Position numbers and translations under genes: made by a program. From Pseudomonadota bacterium (GTDB taxonomy: Bacteria > Pseudomonadota > Gammaproteobacteria > Burkholderiales > SG8-39), in NCBI GenBank assembly GCA_003242425.1, contig QGUL01000029.1:1-10521 (forward strand): a DNA stretch of 10,521 nucleotides, written 5' to 3'. The notes under the pieces were generated by a model. The model saw only the letters and a list, made by a program, of their open reading frames with translations. It was not told the origin of the DNA and did no database searches. Positions within the stretch are counted from its first letter, which is position 1; every line of letters begins with the position of its first letter. This document shows positions 1 through 7,500 of the stretch, piece by piece.

Positions 1-766
1 TTGGTTTTTGTTTCTGCGGCTGCACACTCCTGTTGACCGCGAACTCCTCGCCTCCCACCGGGGCGAGCAGGCCCTTGTCGCCGATCTCGCGCGCCAGGCG
101 CTCGCCCACCTGGCGGATGAGCACGTCCCCGGCCGCGTAGCCGAAGATTTCGTTGATGCGCATGAAGCGGTCGAGATCGAGGTAGCACACGACCGTTCGC
201 ATCCCGACCGGGGAGGCTTCCGCAAGCTGCTGGCGCAGCCGTTCCATGAACAGTTTGTGATTCGGCAACCCGGTCAGGTCGTCGAAATGTGCCAGCCGCT
301 GGGCCGAGCGTTCGGCGCGGGCCTTGTCCTCGCGCGCCTTGCGATGCGCCAGCTCGCGCTCGATGGCCGGCAGCAGCCGCTCGGGGGCCGATTTGTAGAC
401 GAAGTCCTGGGCGCCGCCGCGCATGGCGTAGACGCCATCCTGTTCCGGCAGATCGCCGGAATAGATGATGAAGGGAATGTCCTTGCCGCTCGCCTTCAAG
501 GTCTGCAAGGCGGCCAGCGAATCGAACGACGGCATGGTGTGGTCGGAAATCACCACATGCCAGTCCTGGCAGGCCAGGGCGCGTTGCATCGCTTCCTGCG
601 AGTCCACGCGTTCGCAGTACGAGCCGGGGTACCGCCGTTCGATCTGCCGCTGCAGCAGGTACGCGTCGTCCTCGGAATCCTCGACGATCAGGACCCGAAG
701 CGCGCGCGGCAGACCGGCCTCGGCGGATTGATCGCCCTCGAGATATTGGTGAGCGTGTTGCACCAT
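1..766 (-). CDS. Response regulator with GGDEF (diguanylate cyclase) domain, 3'-truncated by window edge
   Basis: Translation of the minus strand gives 255 codons from ATG (764-766) to base 1 with no stop, so the C-terminus lies outside the window. Residues about 24-140 are a receiver domain: acidic pair E29/D30 after the strand LRVLIV, phospho-acceptor D75 in VVISDHTMP, S103 in IIYSGD, and K125 in DFVYK. A charged alpha-helical linker (about 137-158) leads to a GGDEF domain that starts with FDDLTGLPNH (161-170), then the metal-site strand YLDLDRF (195-201), GYAAGD (209-214) and the signature GGEEF (238-242). GGDEF domains make cyclic di-GMP from two GTP in the cytoplasm, here presumably under phosphorylation control. 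An in-frame TAA lies two codons before the ATG, so the start is ATG or the GTG right after it. Odd points: P236 stands where the family nearly always has Arg two residues before GG, and residues after V244 do not look like a GGDEF domain. No RxxD inhibitory site is seen before the signature. A kinase partner is not in the window. Confidence 0.9.
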   Translation of the reverse strand, partial: MVQHAHQYLEGDQSAEAGLPRALRVLIVEDSEDDAYLLQRQIERRYPGSYCERVDSQEAMQRALACQDWHVVISDHTMPSFDSLAALQTLKASGKDIPFIIYSGDLPEQDGVYAMRGGAQDFVYKSAPERLLPAIERELAHRKAREDKARAERSAQRLAHFDDLTGLPNHKLFMERLRQQLAEASPVGMRTVVCYLDLDRFMRINEIFGYAAGDVLIRQVGERLAREIGDKGLLAPVGGEEFAVNRSVQPQKQKP

Positions 767-1034
767 ACCGTCTTAAATCGGCACGAATCGCGCAATCTTG
801 AATGAATCGTGTCGGACCTATTGTCGTTGTGCAGTTCATTGAAGCGTCAAGAAATTTGTCACAACGGCCCAACCGGCCGGACGGTCCGGACGCGAGTGCA
901 GAAGTCGCGCGGACATGCTGCGGCGCATCAGCTGGTATTCCGCTGCGCCGCTCTGTGGCGCAGCGCGATCGGATACGGAGGCGGAACGGGCGCTCGGCCG
1001 GGGTGCCGAAGCGGAATATCTGCGCCGTTATGCT

Positions 1035-1054
1035 CGTGTCGGGACCGCGACACG
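1035..1054. repeat. Short inverted repeat in divergent intergenic region
   Basis: CGTGTCG (1035-1041) and CGACACG (1048-1054) are perfect complements around a 6-base spacer. It could be an operator or a small hairpin. It has no T-tract, so it is not a standard terminator. Its position between divergent genes is compatible with a regulator site, but a 7-base match can arise by chance in such G+C-rich DNA. Confidence 0.35.
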
Positions 1055-1217
1055 CGCCGCGTCCGGTAGGATTGCGATGCAAGTGGCATTTGTCACGAGC
1101 GGCGCACGAATGGCGCGAAGCCCGACGCCGGGACCGCGCCGAATCGGGTGCAGGGCGCCGCGGCGCGAACTTTGCGCGGCTTGCGGTAGCCTTAGGAAGA
1201 TTGAATACATCGCTCGG

Positions 1218-1225
1218 AAAGGAGA
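1218..1225 (+). promoter_or_regulatory. Strong ribosome binding site of the SIMPL gene
   Basis: AAAGGAGA at 1218-1225 is a near-ideal Shine-Dalgarno sequence four bases before ATG 1230. It fixes the start at 1230 rather than at the longer in-frame possibility (ATG 915), whose extra 105 codons are Arg-rich and would bury the signal peptide. Confidence 0.85.
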
Positions 1226-1229
1226 ACGC

Positions 1230-1958
1230 ATGATGCTGCGTCGTTTTTGGTCTGCCGTCCGTTCGCGCGCGGTGCTGGCGACCGGTTCCGTACTGCTCGT
1301 CCTGCTGGGTGCGACCGCCGCGCGTGCGCACGAGAGCATCGAGGCGGTGCGTTACAACGAAGTGGATCTGCAGACCGAGGTCATGCGCGAGGTGCAGAAC
1401 GACCAGATGTTCGCCTCACTGTACGCGGAGCTGCAGGAAGCCAATCCTGCCGAGCTGCAGAACGCGTTGAATAAGATCGCCCAGGAAGCCCACAAGATCG
1501 CGGGCGAGTTCAAGAGTGTGAAAGTACGCACCGGCTACAACCAGACCTACCCCGTCTACGACCGCGACAACAAGCTGGTGGCCTGGCGCGGCCGCACCGA
1601 GCTGCGTCTGGAAAGCAAGGACTTCCCCTCGATGGCGAAGCTGATCGCGCGCCTGCAGCCGAGCATGCAGTTGGGGGGCATCAGCTTCGGAGTGTCGCCC
1701 GAGTTGCGCAAGAAAACCGAAGAGGAGCTGATGAAGGAAGCGGTCGCAAGCTTCCGCCAGCGCGCGCAGGTGCTGACCGAAGCGCTGGAAGGCAAGCGCT
1801 ACCGGCTGCGCAAACTCTCCATCCAGACCTCCGACGGCGTGCCGCCGCGGCCGATGATGACCATGCGCGCCGCCAAAGCCGAAAGCTACGAACCGGTGCT
1901 GGAAGGCGGCACGAGCCAGGTGAACGTGGGTGCGGTGGGGACGATCGAAATCGAATGA
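1230..1958 (+). CDS. Periplasmic SIMPL domain (DUF541) protein
   Basis: 242 residues. The N-terminus is a Sec signal peptide: basic start MMLRRFW, hydrophobic core about 14-28 (VLATGSVLLVLLGATA), and an A-x-A site ARA (31-33) before HES, so the mature protein is periplasmic or surface-linked. Residues about 38-242 fit the SIMPL/DUF541 family (YggE-like). Signs are the beta-strand with VKVRTGYNQTYPVYD (97-111), the turn into VAWRGRTELRLES (117-129), a long charged helix (158-187), and the closing beta segment SQVNVGAVGTIEIE. Family members are exported and have been linked to oxidative-stress tolerance or signalling complexes, but the biochemical activity is generally unknown and I make no specific claim. 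It is the first gene of a plus-strand run, 35 bases before the hydrolase, so co-transcription is likely. There is no lipobox and no extra membrane segment. Length is normal for the family (about 230-250). Confidence 0.85.
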   Translation: MMLRRFWSAVRSRAVLATGSVLLVLLGATAARAHESIEAVRYNEVDLQTEVMREVQNDQMFASLYAELQEANPAELQNALNKIAQEAHKIAGEFKSVKVRTGYNQTYPVYDRDNKLVAWRGRTELRLESKDFPSMAKLIARLQPSMQLGGISFGVSPELRKKTEEELMKEAVASFRQRAQVLTEALEGKRYRLRKLSIQTSDGVPPRPMMTMRAAKAESYEPVLEGGTSQVNVGAVGTIEIE

Positions 1959-1993
1959 CGCGCCCGGTCCCGCACATGTAACACGTTTCGCTC

Positions 1994-2653
1994 GTGAGCG
2001 GCGCCGACCCCGATCCCGTGCCGGCAACGCAGCGGGAACTGGTCGTCCTGGTACACGGCCTGTGGATGAACCGCTGCGTCATGGGCTATCTCGCGCACAA
2101 GCTGCGCTGCGCGGGCTACGCCACGGCGAGCTTCGGGTACTTTCCGGCTTTGCGTTCCTTCGAGCACGAGCTCGGCCGCTTCGTATCCCGAATGCGCGCA
2201 TACCGGTATCGCCGCCTGCACTTCGTCGCGCACAGCCTGGGCGGCGTACTGGTGTTCTCCGCCCTGCCGCGGCTTTCTGACCTGGACATCGGCCGCGTGG
2301 TCTGTCTGGGTTCGCCCCTGCGCGGTTCGCTCGGCGCAAAGCAGTTCATGCGTCACGCGTTCGGACGCTTTTGCATCGGCGCGAGCGCCAAACTGTGGCA
2401 AAGTTTCCCGGCGTTACGCTGCGGGGAAGGGATCGAAGCCGGCGTCATCGCCGGCACGCGTCGTTTCGGTCTCGGCCGTTTCTTCACCGACCTGCCCGCG
2501 CCGAACGACGGCGTGGTGACGGTCGAAGAGACGCGCATCGACGGCTTGTGCGATCACATCGTTCTGCCTTGCAGTCACACGGGGATGCTGTTCGCGCCGG
2601 AGGCGGCGCGGCAGATCGTGCAGTTCTTGAGGACGGGACGATTTCTGAGATGA
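1994..2653 (+). CDS. Alpha/beta hydrolase (lipase/esterase-like)
   Basis: 219 residues from GTG 1994. An in-frame stop at 1979-1981 limits how far upstream the start can be, and no good Shine-Dalgarno sequence is visible, so translation may depend on the preceding gene 35 bases upstream. The fold is clear: strand ELVVLVHGLW (15-24) with the HG oxyanion motif, the nucleophile elbow HFVAHSLGG (76-84) with S81 in G/A-H-S-x-G form, D172 in APNDGVVTV as likely acid, and H195 in PCSHTGML as likely catalytic base. The order Ser-Asp-His matches this superfamily, and the compact size with little cap resembles small triacylglycerol-lipase or PGAP1-like esterases. There is no signal peptide, so it is probably cytoplasmic. 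The substrate cannot be read from the sequence; an ester or acyl hydrolase role is inferred. Its last codons overlap the next gene by 4 bases, pointing to translational coupling with the aminopeptidase-like lipoprotein. Confidence 0.88.
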   Translation: MSGADPDPVPATQRELVVLVHGLWMNRCVMGYLAHKLRCAGYATASFGYFPALRSFEHELGRFVSRMRAYRYRRLHFVAHSLGGVLVFSALPRLSDLDIGRVVCLGSPLRGSLGAKQFMRHAFGRFCIGASAKLWQSFPALRCGEGIEAGVIAGTRRFGLGRFFTDLPAPNDGVVTVEETRIDGLCDHIVLPCSHTGMLFAPEAARQIVQFLRTGRFLR

Positions 2654-3780
2654 GACGCCTGGTTGCGATCGGTGCCACCTTGCTGCTCGCGGGCGGCTGC
2701 AGCACGGTGCAGTACTACGCGCAAGCCGTGTCCGGACACCTGGACGTCATGCAGCGCGCACGTCCCATCGAGCAAGTGATCGCCGCGCCCGATACCCCGG
2801 AGACGCTGCGCCAAAGGCTGGAATACGTGCAGGCCGTGCGCGCATTCGCGGTCAGCGAGCTGGCCTTGCCCGACAACGGCAGCTACCGCAGCTATGCCGA
2901 CATCGGCCGTCCCTACGTGGTGTGGAACGTCTTTGCCGCGCCGGAGTTCTCGCTGCAGCCGCACCAGAACTGTTTTCCGCTGGTGGGCTGCGTGTCCTAT
3001 CGCGGCTATTACGACTTCGAGGCCGCCGAGCGCGAGGCGGAACGGCTGAAGCGCGCGGGCTATGACGTATTCATCGGCGGTGTGCCGGCCTATTCCACGC
3101 TGGGCTGGTTCGACGATCCGGTGCTCAACACCTTCATCGGCTATCCCAAAGCGGAGCTGGCGCGGCTGATCTTTCACGAGCTTGCGCACCAGATCGCGTT
3201 CGCGAAGGGCGATACCCAATTCAACGAATCCTTCGCGGTGGCGGTGGAGCAGGAAGGCGTGCGCCGCTGGCTGAGCAAGCACGGTACACCTGCGGACCTG
3301 GAAGCCTATCTCGCCCACCGTCAGCGGCGCGCCGAATTCATCGATCTGGTACAGCGTTATCGCGACAAGCTGGCGAGGTGGTATGCCACGCCCGTGAGCG
3401 AAGCGGAAATGCGTGCCGGCAAGGCGCGCATCATCGCCGAAATGGGCGAGGCCTACCGCGAACTGAAAGCGAGCTGGGGCGGCTATGCCGGTTACGACCG
3501 CTGGTTCGCGAAGGGTGTCAACAACGCGCTGTTCGCTTCCTTCGCCGCCTATACCGAACACGTTCCCGCCTTCGAGGTACTGCTGCAACAGGCGCAAGGC
3601 GATATGCCCAAGTTCTACGCGGCGGTACGCGCCCTGGCGGCCCAGGACAAGGCGCTGCGGGAGACCCGGCTGGCCGCCTTGCACGCGACGCGGCGTGCCC
3701 TGGCGGAGGCCGAAACGGGCATCCAGGCCGAAGGCGGACGCTTCACCGCGAGCGCGCAGGCCGAACCCGTCGAACGCTGA
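2650..3780 (+). CDS. Putative zinc aminopeptidase lipoprotein (PF10023/COG4324-like)
   Basis: 376 residues. The start ATG 2650 overlaps the hydrolase stop as ATGA, and the sequence right after it is a lipoprotein signal: MRR, hydrophobic stretch VAIGATLLLA, and lipobox-like AGGC with C17. The +2 residue is Ser, which favours outer-membrane sorting. The frame is open far upstream (to 2371), but that part lies over the hydrolase and is a shadow. The core motif is LIFHELAHQ with HExxH at 176-180 (H176, E177, H180); E193 in QFNESFA is a likely third zinc ligand or conserved site. Preceding segments include YVVWNVFAAPEFSL (89-102) and NCFPLVGCVSYRGYY (107-121), which fit the predicted-aminopeptidase family formerly called DUF2265. 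The C-terminal third is charged and helical. Activity in this family is predicted rather than well measured, so the substrate is unknown. A hairpin 6 bases after the stop may mark the operon end. Confidence 0.85.
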   Translation: MRRLVAIGATLLLAGGCSTVQYYAQAVSGHLDVMQRARPIEQVIAAPDTPETLRQRLEYVQAVRAFAVSELALPDNGSYRSYADIGRPYVVWNVFAAPEFSLQPHQNCFPLVGCVSYRGYYDFEAAEREAERLKRAGYDVFIGGVPAYSTLGWFDDPVLNTFIGYPKAELARLIFHELAHQIAFAKGDTQFNESFAVAVEQEGVRRWLSKHGTPADLEAYLAHRQRRAEFIDLVQRYRDKLARWYATPVSEAEMRAGKARIIAEMGEAYRELKASWGGYAGYDRWFAKGVNNALFASFAAYTEHVPAFEVLLQQAQGDMPKFYAAVRALAAQDKALRETRLAALHATRRALAEAETGIQAEGGRFTASAQAEPVER

Positions 3781-3785
3781 GTCGC

Positions 3786-3803
3786 ACCGGACGCGTGTCC
3801 GGT
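3786..3803 (+). terminator. Hairpin just after the three-gene cluster, possible weak terminator
   Basis: ACCGGAC (3786-3792) and GTCCGGT (3797-3803) form a perfect 7-bp stem with a 4-base loop, starting 6 bases after the aminopeptidase stop. The downstream stretch ATCCCTTTCC is only partly T-rich, so intrinsic termination would be weak; the hairpin might instead protect the 3' end of the mRNA. Confidence 0.4.
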
Positions 3804-3836
3804 ATCCCTTTCCACCGCCGTAATCCTGTCCCGGGG

Positions 3837-3848
3837 CGCGCTAGCGCG
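3837..3848. repeat. Perfect 12-bp palindrome
   Basis: CGCGCTAGCGCG reads the same on both strands. It lies in the intergenic region between the aminopeptidase and exoprotein genes. It could be a dimeric regulator site; nothing in the window identifies the protein. Confidence 0.3.
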
Positions 3849-4030
3849 GATGTCAAGAATTCATCCGCCTGTCGCCCCGGAAATTCGTCGCATCCGCGTC
3901 GCATTGAGACGCAGTGTCAAAAAACGCGAGACGCGCAGGCAAGCCGCGCTGGTCGGAACATCTCATAATCGAAGCGCATATCGGGCGTTTTGTTGCGCCG
4001 CGACATTGCGCTCTCGGAGGGCATGCTGCG

Positions 4031-4056
4031 CCGTACGTCTCGGGGAGGACGTACGG
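4031..4056 (+). terminator. Hairpin followed by a T-run, candidate intrinsic terminator
   Basis: CCGTACGTC (4031-4039) pairs perfectly with GACGTACGG (4048-4056) around an 8-base loop. Four bases later comes TCTTTTAAAA (4061-4070). The T-run is short and slightly displaced, so this is a moderate candidate for stopping read-through from the upstream operon, or for a transcript start region just before the exoprotein leader. Confidence 0.4.
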
Positions 4057-4112
4057 TGCATCTTTTAAAAAACCACAAAACCATGAACAAGCGACAAGCT
4101 GCGGCGGGGGGC

Positions 4113-4174
4113 GGAGTGCGTTCATCCCTCGGCTTCGAGGGCACTCCGGTACATGCGGGGGCGCCGGTCCCCCG
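4113..4174 (+). other. Two adjacent hairpins, one with a one-sided bulge; candidate structured leader RNA
   Basis: The first hairpin has an outer stem GGAGTG/CACTCC (4113-4118 with 4142-4147) stacked on an inner stem CCCTCG/CGAGGG (4126-4131 with 4136-4141), a 4-base loop, and a 7-base bulge on the 5' side (4119-4125). Eight bases later a second hairpin CGGGGG/CCCCCG (4156-4161 with 4169-4174) follows with a 7-base loop. No known riboswitch consensus is recognised. G+C richness makes chance pairing common, so confidence is modest. Confidence 0.3.
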
Positions 4175-4213
4175 TCGTGACGTCCATGGGATCCGCTTCC
4201 CCGGGCGCCCACT

Positions 4214-4243
4214 GTGCAAAGCGCCAGGACAACCCGGTAGAAT
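4214..4243 (+). promoter_or_regulatory. Weak candidate sigma-70 promoter for the exoprotein gene
   Basis: TAGAAT at 4238-4243 matches the -10 consensus at five of six positions. The best -35 candidate, GTGCAA at 4214-4219, matches only three of six, with an 18-base spacer. Transcription from here would give a leader of about 200 bases containing the hairpin at 4315-4349 and the palindrome at 4398-4417. Confidence 0.22.
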
Positions 4244-4314
4244 TTTCCGTAATCAGCACAATAACGACTGCACACCGAAGAGCCGTTTTTCTCCCACCGG
4301 GCCATCCTGCAAAG

Positions 4315-4349
4315 GTATCGAAGCGCCGCGGCTGCCGGCGCTTCGATAC
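4315..4349 (+). repeat. Strong 14-bp-stem hairpin in the exoprotein leader
   Basis: GTATCGAAGCGCCG (4315-4328) is perfectly complementary to CGGCGCTTCGATAC (4336-4349), with a 7-base loop CGGCTGC. It lies 100 bases before the exoprotein start. There is no following T-run, so it is not a classic intrinsic terminator. A regulatory RNA element, a transcript-stability hairpin or a regulator site are the possibilities; the length and perfect pairing make a chance origin unlikely. Confidence 0.6.
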
Positions 4350-4397
4350 GTCCCTCCCCACTTTCCTGAGAACAACGGATTCCGCGGCGCGCGGCCG

Positions 4398-4417
4398 GCC
4401 GGCGTGCGCACGCCGGC
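4398..4417. repeat. Perfect 20-bp palindrome 31 bases before the exoprotein start
   Basis: The half-site GCCGGCGTGC (4398-4407) is followed directly by its exact reverse complement (4408-4417), with no spacer. As DNA it suits a dimeric regulator; as RNA it could fold only with a few central bases unpaired. It ends 31 bases before ATG 4449, so binding or folding here could affect expression of the exoprotein gene. Confidence 0.5.
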
Positions 4418-4448
4418 ATTGCATAAGTAATTCGAGACGGGATTGGCA

Positions 4449-4598
4449 ATGAATCACATCTATCGCGTGGTATGGAATGAGGCGCTGGGTGTATGGCAAG
4501 CGGTCGCGGAATATGCGCGCGCGCGCGGCAAGACCAAGTCGACGCGCCTGCGCAGCCTTGCGCTCGCGATCGTGTTCGCGGCTGGCGGCGCGCAGGCC
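4449..4598 (+). other. Extended signal peptide (ESPR plus Sec signal) of the exoprotein
   Basis: Residues 1-50. The ESPR part (about 1-27) fits the known pattern M-N-x-x-Y-R-x-V-W-N, then G-x-W and a stretch ending in E-x-A-R (MNHIYRVVWN, EALGVWQAVAEYAR). A basic region (KTKSTRLR, 28-35) and a hydrophobic core (SLALAIVFAAGG) follow, with predicted cleavage after AQA at residue 50. ESPRs are found on large TPS and autotransporter proteins and are thought to slow inner-membrane export. Confidence 0.9.
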
Positions 4599-7500
4599 GC
4601 CGATCTGCCGACCGGCGGCTCCATCACGGCCGGTTCCGGCGCCATCCATCAGAGCGGCAGCACGCTGACCGTCAATCAGGGCAGCGGCAAGCTCGCCATC
4701 GACTGGCAGAGCTTTTCCATCGGGCAGGGCCATACCGTCAACTTCAACCAGCCTTCGGCGAGCGCGGTGGCGCTCAACCGCGTGATCGGTTCGGACGCCT
4801 CCGTCATCCAGGGCGCGCTGCGCGCGAACGGCCAGGTGTTTCTGGTCAACCCGAACGGCGTGCTGTTTAGCCCGACCGCGCAGGTGGATGTGGGCGGGCT
4901 GGTGGCTTCGACGCTGAACATCACGAACGAGGATTTTCTTGCCGGCAACTACCGCTTCGGCGGCGACAGCCTCAACGCCGTCGTCAACCAGGGCGTCATC
5001 CGCGCGAACGGCGGGACCGTGGCGCTCGTCGCGGCGAAGGTCGAGAACAGCGGCAGCATCGAAGCGCACGGCGGCCGCGTGCTGCTCGGCGCGGGCAGCA
5101 AAGTTACCCTCGATCTGGGCGGGCCGGTCGGGCTGGAAATCGAAGAAGGCGCGCTCGAAGCGCTGATCGCAAACGGCGGCGCCATCCGCGCCGACGGCGG
5201 CACTGTTCTGCTGACGGCCAAGGCGGCCCAGGATCTCGCGAGCACGGTCATCAACAGCGACGGCCTCATCGAAGCCCGGTCGCTCGTCACGGGCGAGCGC
5301 GGCGAAGTCATCCTGCTCGGCGAGAACGGCACGGTGGAAGTGGCGGGCGCCATCGACGTGTCGGCCCTCGAAGGGCAAGGCGGTAAGGCGGTCGTCACGG
5401 GCGAGCGCGTGCTGATCGCGGATGGCGCGCATATCGACGCCACGGGCGCGAACGGCGGCGGCGAGATCTATGTGGGCGGCGGCTGGCAGGGCAAGGATGC
5501 GTCGATCGCCAAGTCGACCGAAACGGAGATTGCGCAAACGGCGCTGCTCGACGCATCGGCCACTTCAGCGGGCAACGGCGGCACGGTCGTCGTCTGGTCA
5601 GACGGTGCAACGCGCTTTGCGGGCGACATCAGGGCACGCGGCGGCGAGGGCGGCAAGGTCGAAGTGTCGGGCAAACAGACGCTGCGCTTCACCGGCGGCG
5701 TCAACACGGGCGGCGGACTGCTCCTGATCGACCCGACAAACATCACCGTGCAGGCCGCGAACGGTGACGGTGTGAATACCATCGGCGTTGCGCAGCTTCG
5801 CCAGTTGTTACTCGATAACGGATTTATCGAGTTGGAGGCCGATAACGATTTCACTTGGCAAGCCGGCGCCGAGCTGGATTACGACGGCCTGGGCAGCAAA
5901 GTGCTGTGGCTTTGGGCGGGCAACGACATCACCTACTCGGGAAAAATCTTCGACAGCGATCCCGGCGATGACGTCCTGCACATTTCCATGTTTGCGGATG
6001 CCACGCGTGCCCTTATGCCGGACGGTACGGGCAGTGTCACGTTCAACAATTCGATTTCCACCAATGGTGGACACCTCTACGTATACGCCGGCAGTGGCAT
6101 CGTCGTGAACAACGGCGCCCGTCTGGAAACCGCGGGCGGCAATATCTATTTGGGCGGTCATGGCGGCTACGCCGATGGATGGATCGATCCGCTCGCAGAT
6201 TTGGCAGCGTTCCAAGCCGCCATGGATGCATACGCGACGAAAGGCGGTATCCGGATCGATGGCGCGACGCTCGACGCGGGCGGCGGCTTCATCCGTCTGC
6301 GTGGCGACCATGATGCCGGGCACGGCGTCCATCTCCTCAACAACGCCGAAGTGAAAACTTCGGGCAGCGGCACGGTGACGATTGCCGGACGCAGCACGAG
6401 TGCGGGCGACCACGGCGCCGTTTATCTGGAAAAAGGTGCGCAGATCTACGCCGAAGACGGCGACATCGAGCTGTTCGGCGGCGGCAATCGTATCGAGCTT
6501 TGGAATCACGACGAGACGAGCCCGGGAATCGAAGCGACCGGCACGGGCGATATCCGCCTGCGTACCACCGACCGGATCCTGCTCAACAAGGGCACGTTGC
6601 AGGTCAACGATGGCGACCTCGATGTCGAGGCGATTGCGCGTGTCGAAGCGATCTGGGACGGCGCATATCGATCCACCGGCGCGGGGAATATCTATCTGAC
6701 CAGCCGGTCGGAGGCGATATGGCTCGGCGGCAGTGTGGCCGGCAGTTTCGGGGAAATCAGCGCAAGCGGTACGGGCGACATTGTTCTGACCGCTGCGGCC
6801 GGATACGAGCGCGGTCGCGGAACGCTGCAGGGTAACGGCCAACTGACGGTGCGCAGCTCCAATCCGACAAAGGTCTTCCGCTTCGGCGACAGCAACGACA
6901 CTAATAATTTCCTCAAGAACGGCTGGCTCGGACTAATTAGCGCCGGTGGCTTTTCGAATGTCGAATTCGAAAGCGCAGGCAATGCCGTAGTCGGCGGCAA
7001 CGCGACGATCAATGCGAATCTGGTCATCGATGCCGGCGGTTCGATCGCAATGAACGGTTCGCTTTCCGTCGGCAGCAATGACCTCGTCCTGCAGGCGGGC
7101 GAGGGAATCAGCCAATCTTCCGGCGGCGTAACGGCTGCGAATCTCAGTCTGTTGGGCGCAGGCGATTTCACGCTTACGAACAGCAGCAACAACGTGAACA
7201 TCCTGGCCGCTAACGTCGACGGCAGGCTCTCCTATACCGACAGCAACGGGCTGACGATCGCCGGCATCGCCGCGACAGGCGACGTGCTGATCGACGTCAG
7301 GGGCGGCGATCTGTCGGTTTACCAAGACGTCCGGACGACCGGCGACGGCGCGTCGATCACCTTACAGGCCGCGGACCATATCTCGATCGCGAAGGATAAG
7401 ACGGTCGAATCGCAGGGCGGCAACATCACGCTGAACGCGGATCGCGATGCCAACGGCACAGGCAGGATCGAAGTGCAGTCCGGCGCCGCCATTCGCTCCC

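Larger units (their letters stand above)
767..1229. other. Divergent intergenic region, no convincing gene
   Basis: About 460 bases separate the minus-strand response regulator from the plus-strand SIMPL gene, so both promoters should lie here. Open frames exist (for example 802-1233 plus and 1028-1339 minus), but their translations are Arg-rich, show no domain, and look like chance frames in high-GC DNA. An inverted repeat lies at 1035-1054. A poor promoter-like pair for the SIMPL gene is TTGCGG at 1181 with an AT-rich stretch at 1203-1210; I do not trust it enough to list it separately. No tRNA or clear terminator is visible. Confidence 0.6.
3781..4448. other. Long intergenic region rich in inverted repeats, no convincing gene
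   Basis: About 670 bases between the aminopeptidase gene and the exoprotein gene. Open frames on both strands here (for example 3990-4430 plus, 3853-4449 minus) have mixed, Arg/Pro/Cys-containing translations with no domain and no good ribosome site, and I read them as chance. The stretch holds at least six inverted repeats (3786-3803, 3837-3848, 4031-4056, 4113-4147 with 4156-4174, 4315-4349, 4398-4417) and AT-rich patches near 3910-3980 and 4058-4085. Promoter and 5' leader of the exoprotein gene must lie here. I compared it with the cyclic di-GMP (GEMM) riboswitch pattern and found no good match. Confidence 0.65.

Noticed and set aside
8..805. 265-codon plus-strand frame at the left edge
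   Set aside because: Antisense to the receiver-GGDEF gene, whose domain motifs are all in order on the minus strand.
802..1233. Possible 143-residue gene before the SIMPL gene
   Set aside because: Arg-rich, no domain, no good ribosome site, and it runs into the strong ribosome site and start of the SIMPL gene.
2575..3684. 369-codon minus-strand frame
   Set aside because: Antisense to the HExxH lipoprotein gene, whose motifs and lipobox are clear on the plus strand.
4083..4260. Cyclic di-GMP (GEMM) riboswitch, suggested by GCAAAGC near 4216
   Set aside because: The flanking conserved elements of the GEMM consensus and its two-stem arrangement are not present.
3990..4430. Possible small gene (146 codons; also an internal ATG at 4083) in the long intergenic region
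   Set aside because: No Shine-Dalgarno sequence, no recognisable motif, and it crosses the hairpins and the palindrome.
4181..4448. Phase-variation repeats in the promoter, as in the Haemophilus hmw genes
   Set aside because: No tandem heptamer or other simple sequence repeat is seen in this region.
4122..5537. 471-codon minus-strand frame over the leader and TPS domain
   Set aside because: It crosses from non-coding DNA into the antisense of the TPS domain, has no recognisable motif and has a composition typical of antisense shadow.
6300..6308. Arg-Gly-Asp tripeptide (exoprotein residues 618-620), possible integrin-binding site as in FHA
   Set aside because: In a 2,000-residue Gly/Asp-rich protein one RGD is expected by chance, and it is not placed in an evident exposed loop.
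5808..6842. 344-codon minus-strand frame
   Set aside because: Lies fully opposite the exoprotein gene; no domain or ribosome site supports it.
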